DNA of 64,000 bases from Flavobacterium sp. 83 (lineage in GTDB: Bacteria; Bacteroidota; Bacteroidia; Flavobacteriales; Flavobacteriaceae), in assembly GCF_000744835.1 (NCBI RefSeq), contig NZ_JQMS01000001.1, positions 372,001 through 436,000 on the forward strand, read 5' to 3'. Position 1 is the first letter of the stretch. Each line of letters begins with the position of its first letter. This document shows positions 54,533 to 61,884 of this stretch, piece after piece. A program made the position numbers and the translations under genes. The notes under the pieces are model-generated. The model ran no database searches. It was not told the DNA's origin and was given only the letters and a program-made list of their open reading frames with translations.

Positions 54533-55327
54533 ATGAAAAAGAAAGACAATTCAGCAGTGAGATTGTTAATTTTAACATTCATGCTAAGCATCGGAATGTT
54601 AGCTCAAGAAGACCCAAAACCTGTATTTATTACGGTGACAACATTACACAGAAATTTAGATACGGATAGGAAAGACTGGAAACAAACCGAACAGGAATAT
54701 TTTGACAAAGTTACCAGTAAGAACGATTTAATTATTGGCTCGGAAATTCTAAATCATTATTTCACCGAAAATAGCTCTGAGGTTTTATTGGTATCCGTTT
54801 TTAAAACTTGGGAAGATATCGAAAAAGCAAACGATGTTTCTAATGAGTTAATTAAAAAAGGCTGGCCAGATGAAAACAGCAGAAAAGCTTTTTTTGACAA
54901 ATACAATACGTATTATGGCCCAATGCATTCTGATGAAATTTATTCTTCCGTTAACGGTACCAAAGAATTCAAACCTGTTTCAAAAGAGCCAATGGTAGTC
55001 TATATAAGAAAGTCTCAAATGTCCCTGAATGGACAAGGGAAAGGCCTAAAGGAATTCAATGAAAAAATAACTATGAACAATCCTTATATTAAAGGATATT
55101 ACCCAAATCGTCATGCTTGGGGATCAGACAGCAGGGATTTTCTTGAAGCCTTTTACTACAACTCTTTATCCGATTTAGAAAAATCCAGCGACAAACAAAC
55201 AGAGTTAATAAAAACAACTTGGCCAAAAGAAGAAGATAGAAAAGCTTTTTTTGATGGATTAAATAAAGCTTTTACCGGTATACACGGTGATTTTATTTAT
55301 CACAACGAACCTTCACTATCCAAATAA
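54533..55327 (+). CDS. Secreted protein of two tandem ferredoxin-like/DABB-type domains, function unknown
   Basis: I do not recognise a named family. The 264 residues have a signal-like N-terminus (MKKKDNSAVRLLILTFMLSIGMLAQ) and an internal duplication. ELIKKGWPDENSRKAFFDKYNTYYGPMHSDEIYSS (ends near residue 138) matches ELIKTTWPKEEDRKAFFDGLNKAFTGIHGDFIYHN (near residues 225-258). Each half begins with a strand (VFITVTTLHRNL; MVVYIRKSQMSL), then strands and a helix, in keeping with dimeric alpha-beta barrel domains. It is transcribed alone between folC and the tRNA gene. Confidence 0.72.
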   Translation: MKKKDNSAVRLLILTFMLSIGMLAQEDPKPVFITVTTLHRNLDTDRKDWKQTEQEYFDKVTSKNDLIIGSEILNHYFTENSSEVLLVSVFKTWEDIEKANDVSNELIKKGWPDENSRKAFFDKYNTYYGPMHSDEIYSSVNGTKEFKPVSKEPMVVYIRKSQMSLNGQGKGLKEFNEKITMNNPYIKGYYPNRHAWGSDSRDFLEAFYYNSLSDLEKSSDKQTELIKTTWPKEEDRKAFFDGLNKAFTGIHGDFIYHNEPSLSK

Positions 55328-55463
55328 ATTATAAATTTTCAAATAAACTCCGTTTACAGATTGCAAGATGGAGTTTATTTGAAAAATATGTCAAACCTAA
55401 TAAACTAAATACCAATTAAATATAAATTCCTTTGAAAAAATATTGAAATTTGTGCGAAAATAT

Positions 55464-55494
55464 TTTGGATAAGCGAAAAACAAGCTTATATTTG
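55464..55494 (+). promoter_or_regulatory. Promoter of the tRNA-Val gene
   Basis: TTTG (55464-55467), 19-base spacer, TATATTTG (55487-55494), a perfect match to the Bacteroidota pattern. The mature tRNA begins 39 bases after the box. Confidence 0.8.
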
Positions 55495-55533
55495 CACTCG
55501 CAATAAGGAAATGAAAATTACTAAATTGTAGAA

Positions 55534-55608
55534 GGGCGATTAGCTCAGCTGGTTCAGAGCACCTCGTTTACACCGAGGGGGTCGGGGGTTCGAACCCCTC
55601 ATCGCCCA
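55534..55608 (+). tRNA. tRNA-Val (anticodon TAC)
   Basis: A 75-base cloverleaf. Acceptor GGGCGAT (55534-55540) pairs with ATCGCCC. The D arm contains AGCTCAGCTGGTTCAGAGC. The anticodon stem CCTCG/CGAGG holds the loop TTTACAC, giving anticodon TAC for GTA valine codons. The T arm has GTTCGAAC within GGGGGTTCGAACCCCTC. The discriminator is A, and CCA is not encoded. Confidence 0.96.
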
Positions 55609-55609
55609 C

Positions 55610-55641
55610 AAAAAACTCCATTAGAAATAATGGAGTTTTTT
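55610..55641 (+). terminator. Terminator after tRNA-Val
   Basis: AAAAAACTCCATTA and TAATGGAGTTTTTT form a perfect 14-base stem with a GAAA loop, beginning right behind the tRNA. Confidence 0.88.
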
Positions 55642-55688
55642 TATGTCTCATAGTGAGCGGTCTAATTTTAGAATTAATCTTTGACTTA

Positions 55689-57608
55689 TTACTTCCTTAG
55701 CCACAATACATCATAAGCACCTATAAAGTTTTTTTCGCGAATCTCAATTTCACTTCCTGTTATTAAATTGAATAATTTACTTTCGTTCAAATCAGCAAAC
55801 AAACTTCTTTCAAAAACAGTATCAAATTCAGAAAAATTTACAATAACACATATCTTCTCCCCTTTGTTGTCCGTTTTGTTATATACTAACAAATGTGTAT
55901 TCTCGTAATCAATAAATTCTAAATCATTATTATCTGCGAAAGCTGGGGTTTGTTTCCGAATTTCAATTAATTGTTTTAACTTATTGTATACTTGAGCTTG
56001 TGGCGATGACGAATCTTCTATGTTTTCAACTAAACTCCAATCCATTTTAGAACGATGCAACCAACGGTTATCGTATTTTTTACTTTCATCATTCAAGTAA
56101 TCGTAATTATTTGGAAGAGCCACCTCATCTCCACTATAAATCATTGGCAAACCACCTAAAGACAAAATAATGGCATGCTGCAAATTGATTCGTTTTATCG
56201 CTAGTTGAATTTGTTCTTGATTATTTTCTTTTAATGCTTTTTCAAAGCCACATAATGCTGCCATAGAACCAGAGATACGGGCATTACCCGTTTCATGTTC
56301 AATCATAAAACGCTGTCCTAATCCAAAACTTCCATTAAATCCATCACAATAATGCTTCAAAATATACAGGCGATGCTGCAAGCTGTCTAATCCAAGTTCA
56401 AGAACTAATTTATCATCAAATCCCAGCCCAATGTCATCGTGACATCTGGCATAATTTATCCATGTTGTATTTCTTGGTTTTTTAGGAACTGCATTGATAG
56501 ATTTTTTAAGTAAATTAGTATTTCGTGTAGCCAAAGCTTCCCAACTCAATGCCATAAAATTAGCATTATAGGCAATATCACACTCATCACCTTGAGCTAT
56601 TCCTTGCCCAAAATATTTTATAATTTCTTCTGGAGCCACAATTGCTTCAGCAATATAAGCAACACCCGGAGCCACAATTTGACCACACAATTTAAAGAGC
56701 TGAAGCAAAAGATGAACTTCTGGCAGATTTTGATTAAACTTCCCTATTTCCTTCCACATGAAAGCTACGGCATCTAACCGAAAAACATCTATTCCTTTAT
56801 TGGACCAGAACAACATGGTGTCTATCATTTCTACCAGAACCATTGGATTTTTATAATTCAAATCCCATTGATACCCATAAAACAAAGTCATTACCCATTG
56901 ATTACTCTCTGGTAAATATGTAAAATTTCCAGGAGAAGTATCCGGAAAGATTTCAATCATGGTTTGTTCATAAGCATTCGGTAAATTTCTGTCTGGAAAA
57001 AAATAGAAAAAATCTTTGTACTTCGGATGCCCTTTACGAGCCTCAACAGCCCATTGATGATGATCTGCACAATGATTAAGCACAAAATCCATAATTAAAT
57101 TCATGTCGTTTTTTTGAAACTCATATACCAAAGCTTCAAAATCCTTCATTGTTCCAAATTTAGGATTAACCTCACGGTAATTACGCACTGCATAACCGCC
57201 ATCATTTTCAAATTCCGGCACATCCAAAAAAGGCATCAGATGCACTGTGTTAATTCCCAAATCTCTGAAGTAAGGAATTTTCTCTTTCAATCCATTAAAA
57301 TCAGTATTAAAGAGATCAACATACAACATCATCCCAACAATTTTCTCACTGGAATACCAATTAGGGTTAGAAACTCGCGTCAAGTCACGTTTCTTTTGCA
57401 TAGCAGAACGCTCCTCAAAATTCTTGACCAAAGATTTCAATAATAAATCAAATCCTTCGTCTTTATAAGGACTATTGGCATATAAATTTTGATATAAATC
57501 ACTAATAATTGGAAAATTGGCTCCCAATCTTAAATGAAAATTCTTGTCTTTAATTTTTTTATCTTCCAAGAAAATATTCAATTTTGATAACTTTTCAGCC
57601 TGTTGCAT
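55689..57608 (-). CDS. Amylosucrase-like GH13 (subfamily 4) enzyme
   Basis: A 639-residue alpha-amylase-superfamily protein with no signal peptide, so cytoplasmic. Sequence blocks follow amylosucrase: MLYVDLFNTDFNGLKEKIPYF near residue 95 and NDGGYAVRNYREVNPKFGT near 135. The catalytic set is Asp279 in VFRLDAVAFMWKE, Glu321 in IAEAIVAPEE, and Asp391 in CHDDIGLGF. The length is close to the Neisseria enzyme (about 636). It would transfer glucose from sucrose to glucan or hydrolyse sucrose; a different alpha-glucosyl specificity cannot be excluded. The gene has a -7 box and a leader with TTCATTTTT/AAAAATGAA arms and follows the Nudix-fold regulator gene. Confidence 0.85.
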   Translation of the reverse strand: MQQAEKLSKLNIFLEDKKIKDKNFHLRLGANFPIISDLYQNLYANSPYKDEGFDLLLKSLVKNFEERSAMQKKRDLTRVSNPNWYSSEKIVGMMLYVDLFNTDFNGLKEKIPYFRDLGINTVHLMPFLDVPEFENDGGYAVRNYREVNPKFGTMKDFEALVYEFQKNDMNLIMDFVLNHCADHHQWAVEARKGHPKYKDFFYFFPDRNLPNAYEQTMIEIFPDTSPGNFTYLPESNQWVMTLFYGYQWDLNYKNPMVLVEMIDTMLFWSNKGIDVFRLDAVAFMWKEIGKFNQNLPEVHLLLQLFKLCGQIVAPGVAYIAEAIVAPEEIIKYFGQGIAQGDECDIAYNANFMALSWEALATRNTNLLKKSINAVPKKPRNTTWINYARCHDDIGLGFDDKLVLELGLDSLQHRLYILKHYCDGFNGSFGLGQRFMIEHETGNARISGSMAALCGFEKALKENNQEQIQLAIKRINLQHAIILSLGGLPMIYSGDEVALPNNYDYLNDESKKYDNRWLHRSKMDWSLVENIEDSSSPQAQVYNKLKQLIEIRKQTPAFADNNDLEFIDYENTHLLVYNKTDNKGEKICVIVNFSEFDTVFERSLFADLNESKLFNLITGSEIEIREKNFIGAYDVLWLRK

Positions 57609-57659
57609 ATTTATAAAAATTTTACATAATTACCATTATTTATCTTAAAATAACATGAA

Positions 57660-57705
57660 GTTCATTTTTAACGATAAATTGATTTTAAATATAATAAAAA
57701 ATGAA
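57660..57705 (-). promoter_or_regulatory. Putative operator arms in the amylosucrase leader
   Basis: GTTCATTTTT (57660-57669) and AAAAATGAAC (57696-57705) are exact complements 26 bases apart, in the leader between the -7 box (57731-57738) and the start codon. The same arms occur near the Nudix-fold regulator's promoter. Confidence 0.5.
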
Positions 57706-57730
57706 CGGTGAAAAAAAATTTTTCTTATTT

Positions 57731-57738
57731 CAAACCTA
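57731..57738 (-). promoter_or_regulatory. -7 box of the amylosucrase-like gene
   Basis: TAGGTTTG on the minus strand, a perfect TAnnTTTG match, lies 122 bases before the ATG. Confidence 0.5.
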
Positions 57739-57787
57739 TTTTTTTTATTAAAGAAACTCATTCTTTCATTATTATTTTAAAGCATAA

Positions 57788-57810
57788 AGGCTACCTAAAA
57801 CAGACAGCCT
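57788..57810 (-). terminator. Hairpin after the Nudix-fold regulator gene
   Basis: On the minus strand AGGCT (57810-57806) pairs with AGCCT (57792-57788), with two further inner pairs (CT/AG). It lies about 80 bases after the regulator's stop; weak, with only a moderate T-run. Confidence 0.4.
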
Positions 57811-57891
57811 CTTGTGTTTTTTATTAGTTCAATGGATGCATTTCACACCAATACATATAATCCTTTTAAATCAATCTTAGAGCATAAAAAA

Positions 57892-58647
57892 TTACCAACC
57901 TTGATGCAAGCCATTTCTTACAACTTCATTGTATTTGTCTTGGTCGAAGCTATATAAATTTGGAGCTTTATGAGCAACATTACCCTTTTTTTCATCTAGT
58001 TTTGTGAGTATCCCTATAGAAGTTATTTTGCGAAGAAAATTTCTTCGATCTAGCTTTCTGCCCAATATAGTTTCATATAATTTTTGCAATTCAGGTATCG
58101 TAAATTTTTCGGGAAGCAAATTATAACCTACTGGCATTAGATTCAATTCCATTCGTAAAGTCTCTAATGCCTTATCCAAAATTTCTTTATGATCCAAAAT
58201 TAAATCTTGGACGGCATAATGATCAACCCATTCCACAATTTCATTATTCCCATCTGGCTGCGGAACTGTCTTTAAAAAATCTACCAAAGCATAATATCCA
58301 ACTGTAATAAAGCGACTGGCATACCATTTTCCTTCTTCTATCGGAATCTCGAAAAAATTTAAAACTCGGGTATTGAAATGTTTGTCATTTCTTTTGACAG
58401 CTCCAAAAGTAGAAAATTGCCTCAAGAAAATCCCTTCTAATCCAGTTCTGCCATGTAAAACAGTAATTGCCGCTTGATCGATATCTTCATCAATAGGCAC
58501 AAAACCACCTGGCAAACCCCATTTGTCATTGTATTTTGTTTTTATCAATAATACCTTAAGCTGATTATCATGAAACCCAAAAATCACACAATCTATCGAC
58601 AAACCTGGTTGATAATTTTCCCTGTTATCTAAAACTTTTTTTAACAT
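57892..58647 (-). CDS. NrtR/AraR-type Nudix-fold transcriptional regulator, catalytically degenerate
   Basis: A 251-residue protein. The Nudix domain (about residues 10-140) keeps CVIFGFHDNQLKVLLIKTKYNDKWGLPGGFV. However, the Nudix box Gx5Ex7REUxEExGU reads G-FVPID-E-DIDQAAI-TVLHGR-T-GL, so the REUxEE metal-binding part is lost. A C-terminal winged helix (about residues 155-251, FTIPELQKLYETILGRKLDRRNFLRKITSIGIL) fits DNA binding. In Bacteroides, such proteins include AraR, a sugar-responsive repressor. The neighbouring GH13 gene and shared operator-like arms suggest it senses a sugar; the effector is unknown. There is a -7 box at 58733. Confidence 0.85.
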   Translation of the reverse strand: MLKKVLDNRENYQPGLSIDCVIFGFHDNQLKVLLIKTKYNDKWGLPGGFVPIDEDIDQAAITVLHGRTGLEGIFLRQFSTFGAVKRNDKHFNTRVLNFFEIPIEEGKWYASRFITVGYYALVDFLKTVPQPDGNNEIVEWVDHYAVQDLILDHKEILDKALETLRMELNLMPVGYNLLPEKFTIPELQKLYETILGRKLDRRNFLRKITSIGILTKLDEKKGNVAHKAPNLYSFDQDKYNEVVRNGLHQGW

Positions 58648-58695
58648 GTGTTTTTCTAGTATTAAATTTATATCATTTTAAGAGTTGCAATTTAG

Positions 58696-58721
58696 TTCAT
58701 TTTTTTTAAGAAAAAAATGAA
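58696..58721 (-). promoter_or_regulatory. Putative operator of the Nudix-fold regulator gene
   Basis: TTCATTTTTTT (58696-58706), spacer TAAG, AAAAAAATGAA (58711-58721): a perfect 11-base inverted repeat. It begins 12 bases downstream of the -7 box, at the expected start of transcription. Confidence 0.6.
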
Positions 58722-58732
58722 TGCCAAGTTTT

Positions 58733-58740
58733 CAAAATTA
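58733..58740 (-). promoter_or_regulatory. -7 box of the Nudix-fold regulator gene
   Basis: TAATTTTG on the minus strand is a perfect TAnnTTTG match, 85 bases before the ATG. Confidence 0.5.
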
Positions 58741-58759
58741 ATTTTGAATAAAGAAATAA

Positions 58760-59593
58760 CACTGTACAATAATAAGACATACTCCCACAAAATCAACTAA
58801 AAAATATTCCATGAAAGAAATATAAAAAAATCAAGTAAAATGTATTGTAAATCAAAAAAAAATGTACATTGCGTCAAAATAACACAACTGTTTTAATAAC
58901 AATGAATAACTCTCTAAAAAAGAGCTAAATTAAAGATTAAGAAAATATTATTATTTATAATTAGTTGAAAATCCATTTTTTGTATAAAAATAAAAAATAG
59001 AGATGAAACTAAAATTTAACTGTGAGAAGAAAATGTTCTAAGTGTTCTAAAAAAACATAATAAACTGAAGATAAAAAAGCTTCATTTTTAGAAGCAATGT
59101 TAGCATATAAATTTATTCATCTTGAGGTAAACTTAGAAGCGAAAATCTAGATATACTATTGAAAGCTGTTAACCAAAAGTATTTGCAAAAATTGTTAATT
59201 AATTGTTGTTAAAAAAGTATTGAAACAGAATTTAAAAGAGGCTGCCTTGTAAGTCAACCTCTTTTTTAAATTCCCTCTTGTCAAATGTATTTTCCTATAT
59301 TTAATACTATTACTACAAGTTCATAAGGAAAATCAATTAAGAGTCAATACTTTTTTTATTCTTACCTACATCAATTTCAACATTATAGCAAGTGCGATTC
59401 ATTAAAAAAATACTACGTCAAATATATTAATTTTGAGCAATAAAGCCCAAACTACTATTAAAACACAAGATTAATTCCTTTTTATTTACACAAAAACAAA
59501 GAATTTAAGAAACAAACCCTCCTAGTACTATCATAACCACTTACTTATAAAACCTTATTTTTATTAAAAAAAGCCGTGTTCTTTCTGTTATTA
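58760..59593. other. Gene-free stretch between the Nudix-fold regulator and bglX-like genes
   Basis: About 830 bases of very AT-rich sequence with no credible gene. A short frame at 59002-59040 (ATGAAACTAAAATTTAAC...) encodes MKLKFNCEKKMF then stop; the first six residues equal the SusC start at 3269. A hairpin lies at 59096-region (GCTTC/GAAGC) and a terminator-like stem at 59230-59275. Beyond that I see only A/T runs. Confidence 0.6.
59230..59275 (-). terminator. Terminator-like stem downstream of the GH3 gene
   Basis: GAATTTAAAAGAGG and CCTCTTTTTTAAATTC are complementary apart from two extra T; the loop is about 16 bases. It lies some 320 bases past the GH3 stop and could end that transcript, or a lost upstream gene's. 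Confidence 0.5.
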
Positions 59594-61819
59594 TTACTTC
59601 ATTAATTCAAAACTGTCTCGTAAACGAATATTCGCAGAAGACGAACCAATCATTACATCAAAATCTCCAGGCTCAGCAACCCATTGCAAATTAGCATTAT
59701 AAAAAGATAATTTTTCTTTGTCAATAGTAAACTGAACCGTTTTAGTTTCCCCTGCATTCAGTTTTATTTTTTGAAAATCTTTCAATTCAATAATTGGACG
59801 TACTACTGAACCTACTCTGTCTCTCAAATATAACTGAACAACTTCTTCACCAGCTACTTTTCCTGAATTGGTTACATTTAATGTTATCGTAATTTTCTCA
59901 GTACTTTTAATTTTATTTTTAGACAATTTCAAATTTGAATATTCGAAAGCGGTATAACTCAAACCATATCCAAAAGGAAACTTCGGACTGTTTTTTAAGT
60001 CAGTATATGCAGAAACGTAATTTGTTTCATTTTCATTTTTCGCTGGTCTTCCTGTGTTAAAATGATTGTAATAAATAGGAATCTGACCTTCTTCTCTGGG
60101 AAAAGACATTGGCAATTTCCCCGAAGGGTTGTAATCGCCAAACAAAACATCAGCAATCGCATTTCCTGCTTCACTTCCTAACCACCATGTATACAAAATT
60201 GCAGGAACATTATCCGCAGTCCAATTAAAAATAAGCGGTCTTCCCGCGTTGATTAAAACCACAACAGGTTTTCCAGTTGCTTGAATTGCTTTTATCAACT
60301 CTTCCTGAACGCCCGGCAAACGGAGATTACTGCGGCTTTTTGCTTCACCACTCATATCTCTTCTTTCTCCAATGCTTAAAATCACAACATCCGATTGATT
60401 CGCAACAGCGATTGCTTCGGCAAAACCATCTTTGTTATCGCCTTCAATTTCACAACCTTTGGCATAAAGCAATTTGGCAGTATTCCCAACTTTATTTTGC
60501 AAACCTTCCCATTGTGAAATGACATGCTTATCATAATCCACTTCCGGTAATTCTACAGACCAAAAACCCATGTTTTGCTTGCGTTCTTTAACCAAAGGGC
60601 CAATAAAAGCAATTGTTTTTGTTTGTTTTGAAATTGGTAAAACACTTTTCTCATTCTTCAACAACACAATACTTTTTGCCGCAATTTCTCTAGCTGCTTT
60701 TCTGTGTTCCGGATTGTTCAATGCTGCTTGTTCTCTTTCCGAATTCGAGTATTTATAAGGATCTTCGAACAATCCAAGTTCAAATTTCTTTCGTAAAATT
60801 CTTTTCACCGCATCATCAATTAGCGCAATTGGCACTTTTTTCTCTTTTACCAATTGTGCCAAATTATATCGGTACGCATTACTTTCCATGTCCATATCGC
60901 TTCCAGCAGTTATAGCAGCTAATGCCGCTTCTTTACTGTCTTTTACATATCCGTGGTTGATCATTTCTCCTATTGAACCCCAATCCGAAACTACGAAACC
61001 TTTAAAATTCCATTTCCCTTTCAAGATGTCTCTTTGCAAATATTTATTCCCTGTTGCCGGAATTCCGTTCAGGTCATTGAATGAGTTCATAAATGTTGCA
61101 GCTCCAGCATCCAAAGCCGCTTTGAAAGGTGGCAAATACGTTTCCCAAAGCATTCTTTCGCTCATGTCAACCGAATTATAATCTCTCCCGCCAACAGCAG
61201 CTCCATAAGCCGCAAAATGTTTCACGCAAGCCATTACCGAATTGACATCACCCAATTTTCCTTGAAAACCTTTCACTCTCGCATAGGCAATTTTCGAACC
61301 TAAATAAGTGTCTTCACCAGCACCTTCCATCACTCTTCCCCAACGCGGATCACGGGAAATGTCCACCATGGGCGCAAATGTCCAATGAATTCCACTTGCT
61401 GATGCTTCAGTTGCAGCAATTCTTGCCGAAAGTTCCATCGCATCTAAATCCCAACTTGCGGCTTCCGCCAATGGAAGTGGAAAAGTAGTTTTATACCCAT
61501 GAATAACATCTTGGCCAAACAACAAAGGAATTTTCAATCTCGACTGCATCGCTAATTCTTGGTATTGTCTCGTGTGTTGTGTTCCCAAAACATTCAACAT
61601 AGAACCAATTAAACCTGCTTTAATCTCCGATTGTTTATTCGGATTTATAGTCACTGGTCCAGTCGCAGCATTATCTCCTGTATATTGATTTAATTGTCCT
61701 ATTTTCTCTTCAAGAGTCATTCGCTTTAGCAAAGCGTCTACCTTCTGGTCAATCGTTTTTTGCTGAGAAAACGCAATAAAGCAGGTCAATAAAAGTGCTG
61801 TTGTTACTATTTTTTTCAT
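59594..61819 (-). CDS. GH3 beta-glucosidase, BglX type
   Basis: A 741-residue exported enzyme from the ATG read from 61819 (MKKIVTTALLLTCFIAFSQ, signal peptide); an upstream in-frame ATG at 61852 adds 11 residues before the signal. The GH3 N-domain has FGQDVIHGYKTTFP near residue 101, KHFAAYGAAVGGRDYN near 200, and the nucleophile Asp279 in GFVVSDWGSIGEM. The GH3 C-domain has SIVLLKN and VVILSIGERRDMSGEAKSR, and a fibronectin-III-like tail ends the protein. It would release glucose from beta-linked oligosaccharides in the periplasm. It is 65 bases downstream of the GH5 gene. Confidence 0.93.
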   Translation of the reverse strand: MKKIVTTALLLTCFIAFSQQKTIDQKVDALLKRMTLEEKIGQLNQYTGDNAATGPVTINPNKQSEIKAGLIGSMLNVLGTQHTRQYQELAMQSRLKIPLLFGQDVIHGYKTTFPLPLAEAASWDLDAMELSARIAATEASASGIHWTFAPMVDISRDPRWGRVMEGAGEDTYLGSKIAYARVKGFQGKLGDVNSVMACVKHFAAYGAAVGGRDYNSVDMSERMLWETYLPPFKAALDAGAATFMNSFNDLNGIPATGNKYLQRDILKGKWNFKGFVVSDWGSIGEMINHGYVKDSKEAALAAITAGSDMDMESNAYRYNLAQLVKEKKVPIALIDDAVKRILRKKFELGLFEDPYKYSNSEREQAALNNPEHRKAAREIAAKSIVLLKNEKSVLPISKQTKTIAFIGPLVKERKQNMGFWSVELPEVDYDKHVISQWEGLQNKVGNTAKLLYAKGCEIEGDNKDGFAEAIAVANQSDVVILSIGERRDMSGEAKSRSNLRLPGVQEELIKAIQATGKPVVVLINAGRPLIFNWTADNVPAILYTWWLGSEAGNAIADVLFGDYNPSGKLPMSFPREEGQIPIYYNHFNTGRPAKNENETNYVSAYTDLKNSPKFPFGYGLSYTAFEYSNLKLSKNKIKSTEKITITLNVTNSGKVAGEEVVQLYLRDRVGSVVRPIIELKDFQKIKLNAGETKTVQFTIDKEKLSFYNANLQWVAEPGDFDVMIGSSSANIRLRDSFELMK

Positions 61820-61884
61820 TTCTAAGTACTGTGTTTTTTTATTCAAATTCATATCCCATAATCCAAAAATCAGGAAATGGTCTT

